Of a stretch of 37,270 nucleotides of DNA, positions 1 to 8,700 are shown piece after piece. The position numbers were made by a program, and so were the translations under genes. Within the stretch, counting starts at the first letter, position 1. Each line of letters begins with the position of its first letter. The stretch is from the NCBI GenBank assembly GCA_902799455.1, contig CADCAX010000005.1, positions 1 through 37,270 on the forward strand. The letters are read 5' to 3'. Below the pieces are notes generated by a model. The model was not told the origin of the DNA. It ran no database searches and saw only the letters and a program-made list of their open reading frames with translations. Source of the stretch: an uncultured Prevotellaceae bacterium. GTDB taxonomy: Bacteria > Bacteroidota > Bacteroidia > Bacteroidales > Bacteroidaceae.

Positions 1-3000
1 TGTATATGTTCCCACTGGCGTACCAGAAAGGATACCGACCGTACCGCTATGGATATCAACCTGTGTATTGTTAAATACATGGCCGTTCTCACCGCTGCCA
101 TAGACAGAACCATTGATCTGTGGACCATCACTTGAGTTCAGAGTACCAATCGTGACGAATGCGTTATAGACCCAAGCCAACTTATCATTGGGATCAACAC
201 CATCAACTGGCGTTGCCACATCACCTCGCGATGAACCGAAGACCATACCATTCTCCTTACCTGTGGTACCGATATCACCACCATTAACAGTCACTGTGCA
301 TTTACCAGTGTTTTCAGTCCAGTTAACAGGCATACCAGCAGAAAGGTCGAATGTTCCAACAGAACCGTATGCACCACCACCATATATATTATGGTAAATC
401 TTGGGCGATTCATTTGTTCCATTAATAGTAACAATCGTATTACCCTTGACCACACCTGCAAGAGTTTCCGTAGTAAGGCCCTTACCACCGCCATACACAT
501 TTCCGAACTCTGCTGCACCCTTGTTAAGCGTACCAATAGTACCGCCAGAGACTGTAACGTTTGTATTCTCTGTGATGGTACCCATCTCACCGCCACCGAA
601 GACGCTGCGTTTAATGACGCCATTCGTCACATTGACAGTCGTCTGTTTGGCAGTAGCTAGCAATTGCCAGTGATTTGGATCTGAAAAAGGATTACCGTCA
701 AGTTTGGTAAGTCGTCCCATGCTGCCACCAAATACATGTCCACCATACTCAGCGTTATCAACATCATTACCGATGGTACCGCCACTGACGGTCACAAAGA
801 TCTTACCACGGCCCTTATTATAGAAGGCAGAAGCATCTTCTGTGCTCGGGTTAGTATATGAACCATCGTACTCGTTATCTTCACGCATCTCGCCATAACC
901 ATTCTCATCAGTCAGATACAGGCCATAACCTACAGATGCCAGTCGTCCGCCTCCGTAGACGTTTCCGAGGATTGAACCGCCCAAAATATCCAATGTTACA
1001 GCACCGCCCACATTACCGGCTGTCAGTGCCTCGCCACCGAATCCACGTCCACCACCGAACACATGACCATCATAGTATGAGGTGCCTCGAGTTCCGATCG
1101 TCGGACCTGTGTTACCTGTCTTACCAATCGTCATCGTTACATTACCCAGCACGTGACCATCTTCACCACCGCCATAGACGGAACCATAGACTCTACCGCC
1201 CTCAACCTTTACGATTGAATGATTAACATTGGTTTCTTTATTGAAGAAGATACGCTGGTCACCCTTACCGCCGCCGAAGATATAGCCGGTGAGAGGATGA
1301 GCGATAATCTGTGGGTCGGTACGTTCCACACCAACTGTACCGTCTGTCATGGTGACGTTTGCTGTTCCTAACACATTGGTAGCCTCGCAACCGCCATAGA
1401 CATTGGTCAGGATATGGCCACCACTGATGGTCACATACGTATTACGTTTGACCATTCCCGCAGTACTTATATACTTACTGACGCCTTTAATGGTGTTGAA
1501 GTAAGGTATGCTACCTGAACCGCCACCGAATACGTTACCATAGTAGGAGTGTCCATCCGTAGCAATCTTGGCACCACCAGCAGCATCTTTAGTATATTCT
1601 TCATCATAATAATACTTGCCGTCTCCACCTTCTCCGTTATTCAAATATTTAGCATACGGGTCATAAGGTGCATACGGTGCCTTAAATTCCCAGTGTGCAC
1701 AATCGGGATCGCCCTCCCCTGCTGCAACACCAATCTGACAGTTCCCATCTATCGTTACATTCGTATCGAACTGCACAAGACCATTCTCGCTACCGCCATA
1801 GACGGAGCCTTTGACCTTAGCATTTCCGGCAATGGTAGCCTCAGTTTGGGTGACCAGACCCAGCGTCTGAATAAACGTGAAATACTTAGCCTCTGTATTA
1901 AAGTATTCCCAAATATTTAAGTTCGTGTCCTTATGATCTGGGTCAACATATTCCCAAGTAACATTTTCTGCTTCGGCTTTATATTTCTCCGAATCATAGA
2001 GTGCCATGCGTTTGGGATAGTTTTCTCTTGTAGCCGCTGAGAATTCAGTAAAATTATAAGTATCAGGCAAGACGCCTTTACCGGCTGCAAAGACGTGACC
2101 CCAATCATCAGGATTATCTTCTAGGGCATCTATTCCCTCATGATACATCTTCATACCGTCTGTTCCGATCTCGGCATGGCCATTAACTGTAACGTAACAA
2201 TAGCCACTGTTGGGGTTTTCCAATAAATATGGCTCTCCTTTTTCAACTCCATATGGTTCTCCTTCTGCGTCCGACTGGGCAACTTTATATCTGGCCACTG
2301 AAGCAATTTCTCCACCGCCATAGACGCTTTTCTTCACCCAGGCATCACCCGCAATGGTCACGTGAGTGTTGCCACGTACCAGCGCGGAATAGCCATGCGT
2401 CTTTACGCCTGCACCAGCGCCGAATACGTTGCCTTCAATAACGGGTGACTTCGTTCCTGCTCCACCATCTCCGTATCCTATCTCAACTAACGTATTCATT
2501 TCCACTCTACCTACCTGTCCACCACCATAGACGGAACCATTCACCGTGCCATGACCGATTCTGACATTCGTATTGCCATTAGGATAGTCTGGGTTGTCAG
2601 CTCCAAGGCCATTCTCACCAATCATAGCTTTCTCACAAGTAAAGGTGTCATCAATACCCTTACCGCCTCCGAACACAGTACCGCCGATGATTACTTTGGA
2701 ATCACCTTCTGGAACAGCCACATACTTTTCTGTTTCTTCATCATACTTCGAACAGATATTGACGAAGGTATTACCCATCACATCAGCCTGATTACCACCG
2801 CCAAAGACGTTGCCGGTGATATTGGCACCTAGAACAGGCTGAGGATTACTCATCTCATACTGACGAGTTTCTTTGTTATAACTCATGTGAAGTTGAACCG
2901 ACGTTTCCGTACCGATATTGACTGTGGGGTTACCATAGACAGCAGCCTCATTACCACCGCCAAAGACGCCACCATCTACTTTTACTGGCTCTGATGTTTC

Positions 3001-5676
3001 CTCATCTGTATAGGTATATCCGATACCAACATCACCAAGCGATGTAGCATTCTTACCATTAATCATATTGATGTTCACCGTCGGATCCGCATACATGGCA
3101 GCGCCTTCTCCGAGTCCACCACCAAACACACGACCGATACTGGTACACGAGATCACGTTCAGCACAGGCTCTTCATATACAGGATATGGATCTGTTGTCT
3201 CAGGATTATCCGTCGCTCCTGTATAAACTGTCCATGACTTTGCAGCCATATCATAAGTCTTCACTGGCTTGTGAGGATCGTCCGCTGATTTTCTCGGCAG
3301 GAATATAAGTTTATTATCGGCATTCAGAACTGCAGTCTCATTTTCAGGATCACCTACACCAGTAGCATTATCACCTTCTGATGTTGTGGTTTTGACATAA
3401 TAGCCATATCTTGAGTATGCAGCCTGATTACCGCCGAGATAGAGGTCGTCAATCCTGATAGGCTCACAATCACTCGTCTCCTCGATGTTCAGATAGATAT
3501 GACCCCTGATGACACCACCCAGGTTATTACCACCGAACACCTGTCCGAAGTGACCGCTGGTGATAGTCAACTCCACGTTACCATTCACATTGGCATTGTC
3601 GGCACCACCATACACGATAGGTATCCTTGCGGCATCCTTACAACCCATGACCATAATCAGGTCACCGTTGACATCCGCATTCTTACCGGCACCTACAATC
3701 TTTTCCACCTTCAAAGGACAGCCTGCCAGACCACCTGTGCCGGTATCAATCGAAATATTACCGGAAATGGTTCCCTTCTCGTTACTACCGCCATAAGCCT
3801 CATGGATAAGACCACCCTTCATCAGCGTGTTGGCATCTCCATTGACATCGGCACCAAGATTCTCATGCCAACTGCCATTGAGGTAATACTTATCCTTACC
3901 ATTACCACCGCCAAACACCTGTTCAATCTCATAAGCACCGTTCACAAGTACATCCGTTGAAGGCACAGCGGCAGCATTACCGCCACCATAGACCTGATAA
4001 ATACTGACGTCACAACTGTTGATGATGACATGCAGAGCATTCCCTTCTTTCGGTGTATAGGCGGCCAGGTTACCGCCACCATAGACTGCAGCCACTTCAT
4101 AGGTATGAGGCGTGTCTACACTTGTAACTTCTTGAGTTGTTGAGTTACGCTCAATATCGGTTCTTTCCAAATCATTTCCTGCGGCATCTTTACCCGTCAC
4201 CGTCTTGTAGACATTCACCGTCACGTTGCCCTTCGGCGATCCGTTCAGGTTGTTACAGCCGAATATACGACCGCTATTCACCACCTGTAACGACTGACCT
4301 TCAACGCTGTCGTCTGTCAGGTAAGAAGTGGTATAGGCAGTAGCCGGGGCTGTATCGTCATTAGAAGCAGAACCCTGATTCACAACGACATCACCATAAA
4401 CAATAGCAGCAACAGGATTAGAACCCAGTTGTCCCAGACCGCCACCGTATGCATCACCCTTGATCATACCACCTAAAAGGTTGACCGTAGTTGTTGGATT
4501 TACGGTAGTTGTTACATATTCTCCATTCTCCTTCTTCCAGACTCCATTTTCTTTTACGCCAACCTTGTCGGTAGTATTCGTATTCGCCAAAGCACCACCG
4601 CCATACACATCTTTCACGATTGTGCCGCCATTGATGGTTACAATGACACTACCTTTTGTAAGCCCCAACTCACCGCCACCAAATACAGAACCATTTACGG
4701 TAGCATGTCCTCCGATGGTCACTTCGGGATGTGTGGCTAAGGCCAGAGTTTCAAGATAGGTTGCATAATCTTCCTCTGCTATAGTTTCATAAACACTATT
4801 ATTGTCACTGTCGAGCGTCATACGTTGGGGCTTGTTAGTATTATCATATGGAGTATCAACTCCCTTGCCCGCACCAAAGACGTTTCCTTCATCATCTGTT
4901 GCGTCCGTAGGTCCGACAACGGCATAACCTTGGACAGTTACTATACACTTTCCACCGTCTAATAGTATATTCGGCATCTTCTCAGCATTAAGGCCATATC
5001 TTCCCACCGATGCGATCTCACCGCCACCATAGACACTTTTGCCCACTTTGGCATTGCCCTCTACGGTGACTTCCGTGTTACCACGTACCAGAGCTGAATA
5101 ACCATGTGTAGCTAATCCCTTGCCGGCACCAAACACACTACCTTTAATGTCGGGAGCACTTGTTGGCTCACCTTCTGCAACACCGTCTCCAGAACCGACC
5201 TTCACCTTCGTATTATTTTCCACACGGCCTACCTCACCACCACCATAGACATTACCATCTACTGTACCGGCACTAATGGTGACTTCGGTATTATACACCA
5301 TGGCCTTCTCGCACTGGAATGTAACACCAGAACCCTTACCGGCTCCGAATAGATTTTGATTCACCGTACCACCAGTAACAAAAACCGTGCATTTGCCTGT
5401 ATCATTGGTAGTATCCTCATCATCATAGCCTGACCATGTATAATTATTGATATCGGTCTTATCTATGGTACCCACATCACCAAGATTACCGCCGCCATAG
5501 ACATTACCATTAATCTGACCACCACCGATGTTCACCTCGGTATTGGTCTTCACATCGGCAGCATTACCGCCACCAAAGACAGAACCGTGGACTTGGACGC
5601 CCTGAGCCATGGCATTTCCAGCCGCCAGCAATGCCGGTATCATCAAACCAAGTATCAGCTTATATCTTTTCATCAT
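1..5676 (-). CDS. Giant G-rich repeat secreted protein, C-terminus beyond window edge (partial)
   Basis: An open frame of 1892 codons runs from an ATG at 5676 (a second ATG is at 5673) to base 1 with no stop. I checked the frame at several points, and the repeat remains in phase at both ends. The N-terminus is a typical Sec signal peptide (MKRYKLILGLMIPALLAAG, then NAMAQ, likely cut after AMA). Almost everything after it consists of repeats built on G-[NSD]-V-[YF]-G-[GA]-G-[NEK], alternating with T-x-V-x-I-x-G-G strands, roughly every 30-60 residues. This pattern suggests a stacked beta-solenoid, but that is inference. A larger unit marked by THGYSALVRGNT and KSVYGGGEIASV occurs twice, with a weaker third copy near the left edge. 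No enzyme motif is visible. It is last in the visible operon, 112 bp after the 1854-aa gene. It is probably a cell-surface or released adhesin-like protein. Whether it carries a T9SS tail cannot be seen. Confidence 0.88.
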   Translation of the reverse strand, partial: MMKRYKLILGLMIPALLAAGNAMAQGVQVHGSVFGGGNAADVKTNTEVNIGGGQINGNVYGGGNLGDVGTIDKTDINNYTWSGYDDEDTTNDTGKCTVFVTGGTVNQNLFGAGKGSGVTFQCEKAMVYNTEVTISAGTVDGNVYGGGEVGRVENNTKVKVGSGDGVAEGEPTSAPDIKGSVFGAGKGLATHGYSALVRGNTEVTVEGNAKVGKSVYGGGEIASVGRYGLNAEKMPNILLDGGKCIVTVQGYAVVGPTDATDDEGNVFGAGKGVDTPYDNTNKPQRMTLDSDNNSVYETIAEEDYATYLETLALATHPEVTIGGHATVNGSVFGGGELGLTKGSVIVTINGGTIVKDVYGGGALANTNTTDKVGVKENGVWKKENGEYVTTTVNPTTTVNLLGGMIKGDAYGGGLGQLGSNPVAAIVYGDVVVNQGSASNDDTAPATAYTTSYLTDDSVEGQSLQVVNSGRIFGCNNLNGSPKGNVTVNVYKTVTGKDAAGNDLERTDIERNSTTQEVTSVDTPHTYEVAAVYGGGNLAAYTPKEGNALHVIINSCDVSIYQVYGGGNAAAVPSTDVLVNGAYEIEQVFGGGNGKDKYYLNGSWHENLGADVNGDANTLMKGGLIHEAYGGSNEKGTISGNISIDTGTGGLAGCPLKVEKIVGAGKNADVNGDLIMVMGCKDAARIPIVYGGADNANVNGNVELTITSGHFGQVFGGNNLGGVIRGHIYLNIEETSDCEPIRIDDLYLGGNQAAYSRYGYYVKTTTSEGDNATGVGDPENETAVLNADNKLIFLPRKSADDPHKPVKTYDMAAKSWTVYTGATDNPETTDPYPVYEEPVLNVISCTSIGRVFGGGLGEGAAMYADPTVNINMINGKNATSLGDVGIGYTYTDEETSEPVKVDGGVFGGGNEAAVYGNPTVNIGTETSVQLHMSYNKETRQYEMSNPQPVLGANITGNVFGGGNQADVMGNTFVNICSKYDEETEKYVAVPEGDSKVIIGGTVFGGGKGIDDTFTCEKAMIGENGLGADNPDYPNGNTNVRIGHGTVNGSVYGGGQVGRVEMNTLVEIGYGDGGAGTKSPVIEGNVFGAGAGVKTHGYSALVRGNTHVTIAGDAWVKKSVYGGGEIASVARYKVAQSDAEGEPYGVEKGEPYLLENPNSGYCYVTVNGHAEIGTDGMKMYHEGIDALEDNPDDWGHVFAAGKGVLPDTYNFTEFSAATRENYPKRMALYDSEKYKAEAENVTWEYVDPDHKDTNLNIWEYFNTEAKYFTFIQTLGLVTQTEATIAGNAKVKGSVYGGSENGLVQFDTNVTIDGNCQIGVAAGEGDPDCAHWEFKAPYAPYDPYAKYLNNGEGGDGKYYYDEEYTKDAAGGAKIATDGHSYYGNVFGGGSGSIPYFNTIKGVSKYISTAGMVKRNTYVTISGGHILTNVYGGCEATNVLGTANVTMTDGTVGVERTDPQIIAHPLTGYIFGGGKGDQRIFFNKETNVNHSIVKVEGGRVYGSVYGGGEDGHVLGNVTMTIGKTGNTGPTIGTRGTSYYDGHVFGGGRGFGGEALTAGNVGGAVTLDILGGSILGNVYGGGRLASVGYGLYLTDENGYGEMREDNEYDGSYTNPSTEDASAFYNKGRGKIFVTVSGGTIGNDVDNAEYGGHVFGGSMGRLTKLDGNPFSDPNHWQLLATAKQTTVNVTNGVIKRSVFGGGEMGTITENTNVTVSGGTIGTLNKGAAEFGNVYGGGKGLTTETLAGVVKGNTIVTINGTNESPKIYHNIYGGGAYGSVGTFDLSAGMPVNWTENTGKCTVTVNGGDIGTTGKENGMVFGSSRGDVATPVDGVDPNDKLAWVYNAFVTIGTLNSSDGPQINGSVYGSGENGHVFNNTQVDIHSGTVGILSGTPVGTYT
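60..515 (-). repeat. Higher-order unit, copy 3 (diverged)
   Basis: This segment contains GNVYGGGKGL, then A-G-V-V-K-G-N-T-I-V-T-I, HNIYGGGAYGSVG, C-T-V-T-V-N-G-G, MVFGSSRGD and GSVYGSGENG. The order of elements matches copies 1 and 2, with lower identity. Confidence 0.5.
1780..2440 (-). repeat. Higher-order unit, copy 2
   Basis: This segment contains GNVFGAGAG, THGYSALVRGNTHVTI, KSVYGGGEIASVARY, C-Y-V-T-V-N-G, HVFAAGKG, a loop with P-K-R-M-A-L, a longer acidic loop, and T-I-A-G-N-A-K-V-K-G-S-V-Y. It is about 2.7 kb from copy 1. The loops differ in length and sequence while the core strands match closely. Confidence 0.7.
4640..5160 (-). repeat. Higher-order unit, copy 1
   Basis: This segment contains, in order, GSVFGAGKG, THGYSALVRGNTEVTV, KSVYGGGEIASVGRY, a strand with C-x-V-T-V, GNVFGAGKG, a loop with P-Q-R-M-T-L, an acidic Tyr-rich loop, and a T-I-x-G-x-A-x-V-x-G-S-V-F strand. 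The same order recurs at about 1780-2440. Confidence 0.7.
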
Positions 5677-5788
5677 AATGCTGTATATCTTATATTCGTT
5701 TTTTTATATTTTGATAGCAATTAATTTACTAACTACGGTTCCACATACCCCACCTCGCAAAGTGTCAGACGCTTTGTAAACCTTCATC
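5677..5788 (-). other. Longest intergenic gap in the window (112 bp), A/T-rich leader
   Basis: This is the only gap over 40 bp between genes here. In the sense of transcription it starts with a near-palindrome (5758-5776) just after the stop of the 1854-aa gene, then a G-rich stretch, then an A/T-rich leader running into the ATG at 5676. I see no convincing Bacteroidales -7 element (TAnnTTTG). A TTTG lies inside the hairpin, but the downstream partner is poor. It could be a weak internal promoter, an attenuation point or an mRNA processing site. Confidence 0.4.
5758..5776 (-). terminator. Imperfect hairpin after the 1854-aa gene (attenuator or weak terminator?)
   Basis: The 19-base near-palindrome CAAAGCGTCTGACACTTTG on the minus strand can form a 5-bp stem, one C-A mismatch, two more pairs and a 3-base loop. 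It starts 12 bases after the stop codon. No U-run follows, so it is not a classical intrinsic terminator. It may slow or partly stop transcription, or protect a processed mRNA end. Confidence 0.25.
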
Positions 5789-8700
5789 TTACGGCTCTGG
5801 TGTAGGCTCAGGCATCATAATATTGACCTCCGTGCTGCCTTCGACAATACCTTCATCGCCACCACCGAAAACATTACCCAACACCTCTGTTTCGCCTTGC
5901 AGTTTGACGGTGACTTTATGGCTTGCACCTGTAACGTAACTTGCTTCGCCACCACCAAAGACATTGCCTTTAGTTCCCGAAGTATCGCCGACAGTACCAA
6001 TCTTGCTCTTGCCCTTAATGGTGAGATTGACATTACCATCTACAGAACCGAGGTTGCTTTTATTTAGGTTTTCGGTAGTTATAACCTGTGTACCATCAAA
6101 TCCTGCGCCACCATTACTTGGATAACTGTCCACATGTTTCCAAATAAAAGGTGTCGTTCCTGAGGGTGTTGCAGGCTCAAACATACCAGAACTTTTATTG
6201 AACTTCGGAGGAGTTGAGAATCCTCCATCTCTCACTGGTACAGGATCAATCGTTGCAGAAAAACCGGCACCAAACACGTTACCTTTTACAGTGCATCCAT
6301 CAAGAACAGACGTCACCGTTCCTTCTACTTTTCCTAGTTTTCCACCACCATAAAAGTTTTCATTAATGATACAGTTTTTAAGGTTGGATTCAACTTCCTT
6401 ACAAGTCGCTAACGAAAAAGATGCGAACTTAACAAAGAATCGACCACCCGTTTTTCCACTACTCCAAACAAAATACTCATAATCAAAATCGGTAGCTACG
6501 CCAATACCTTTAAAACCATATTTATTACTTTGGCCTAGTCCATTTGTTTTACCATCAAAATACTTGCCGCGGTCTGTTGTATAGTTGCTTTGTTGCGTAG
6601 TCCAATTCACAGGGTCATCATCTTTGTCGTAATATTTCTTTCTAGAATAAGCTGTTCCTCCATAGCCTGCACCGAAGAACCTTCCAAAGACACAACCCTC
6701 GGCATTAGTGGTAACCTTCTTATCTGATTCCATATTACCGAACTTTGGGCCACCACAAAATGTAGTCACATGACTATTGAAGATATCAACAGTAACATTG
6801 CCTTTAATGTTTTTACCCGTAGCGCCATTAGTACCTCCTCCATAGAAGTTATCCATATAGGCATTGTAAATTTGCCAACGAACATTGCCGTTAATTGCTT
6901 CCTGACCTGTTCCTGCTGCTTCTATAAAATGACCACCACTGATATAACACTCGGCATTGTCTGTCCTCACTTTAGCATCCTGATTATAGGTACCAGTAAG
7001 GTAGAAACCTTCATACTCACCTCCAGTTACTGATACAGGTGGATGGGGCGTCGAATTACTACCATCACTATGAGTGCCCATATTGAATTCCTTAAGCCAC
7101 ACATTGCTACCAAGATGCATATATATAGTTTTTCCATTCACTACAGAATTGTTTGTTGACACGAATTGGTCAAGAACACCTCCTTGGAGGATAAGCGGAC
7201 CTTCTGTCCTATTTGCATTATCAACCAGATCCTCGTATTCTAACTGGCTGAAGTAAATAGAAGATGTATTGGTTATCTCAAACCATGCACTGGGGTGTAT
7301 AATTGCCATATTACAAATAAGAGATGCGCCATTAGGTTTCTGAGCCTGAGCGGTACCTGGGATATTGAGGAAATCAAATCTTATTGGACATACCCTCTTC
7401 TTTCCGGTATGATGATAAATGAGACTATAGTCAGGTTCATGATCGTTGTCAACATCAACAGACATCAGAGTGAAAGGATTGGTATCCTGAGAAGGAACAG
7501 CGTACTGGTGAAAATTGCCAACCAAAACAACCGCATTGTCATATACTTTAGGGCCATACCCTCCGAGAGAGTTTTTAATATAGGTAAGTGCATCGGCAAT
7601 AGAAGTCTCTACCTTTTGGCCAGCGGTTCCCAACTGGGCTGTTGTTCCAAATTTCTCCCCATCAAACATCGTGGTACCCACAGTTACCTGTGTACCTGTC
7701 TGAGTTACATTTTGTTTATTCGAATAATCTGATTTGTAAACTGCATCATAATTAGGATCAGAAATGTATGCTGCCTTAGCCCAATAGGGTTCTATGGTAA
7801 TGGAGGTTACTCCGTACGGCACATCAAAATAAGCTCCCTGTGAGAATACCCGACCGCTCACGGAGTACTTATCCTTATTTGAACTTTTGCGGTCGGCAAA
7901 ATTATAGTTCGGATAGTCGAAATAGTTATCAGAATAAGTCTTGGTATAATCATAGTTTGCCGATGTATATGGGTCATCGTCTATAGATGTAATGTTTGTG
8001 ATAATCCAACCAGTCACCACACGATTTCCTGTATAGTTACCCGTTCCACAATCATTATAATAAGGTAATTGGACTTTGTCGTAATTGAAGTTAAAGCGGT
8101 CTTCGTCCATATCGGTACAGTCAAGAGTAAGGCTGCCATTTGTGATAGCAGCTCCTGAGGGCCACGTCTGCCCAGCTGTGGGATTATTCTTATTTACTGG
8201 CTCGCTGATGGTTACAGTCAATTTTTTTACAGAATTATTCCTTTTTAACTTTCCTCCTTTTCTTGGTCCCACTGCGGTACTATCAGGAGCATTTGTGAAG
8301 TCCGGATTAATAATAGAAAAATAACGCCCTTGTGCTTTAAGCACGGGGTATGGGCTTGGATTTGTAATTTGCCTATCAGCGGTCTCTAATACCCACTTTG
8401 CCATTTGGTTCGCATTGTCAGCAGAACCCGTAGCATAAAAAGCTGCCAGTTTCTTGTTACTGTTGAGCAAAAGACGATAGAACTCAAAGCGGTTTAGGTA
8501 CTTCTCTTCCACAGCTAATGCACAATTGTATTTATCATTAGTAATTGACTTTGTTTTTAATTGACTGTAGGCATAGTAATTAAAGGTATTCAAACCACCC
8601 TGCAAATTGTTGATGTTATTACCGCCATAGACCGGTGAGACCGTTGTCCCCCCTGTTATATCACCATAGAACATACAGTTCATCACCATGGTACGAATAT

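Larger units (their letters stand above)
1..5615 (-). repeat. Protein-level array of G-V-Y-G-G-G-N coils in the left-edge giant gene
   Basis: On the plus strand the array appears as recurring blocks such as accgccgccatagac and ccaccaaagac. They encode the V-Y-G-G-G or V-F-G-G-G core in one constant minus frame. The copies are degenerate at DNA level but strongly conserved at protein level, which points to selection on the protein rather than recent DNA amplification. There are several tens of copies. Confidence 0.8.

Noticed and set aside
291..623. Minus-strand 110-codon frame inside the left-edge gene
   Set aside because: It is out of frame with the continuous 1892-codon repeat frame, which keeps the V-Y-G-G-G motif here.
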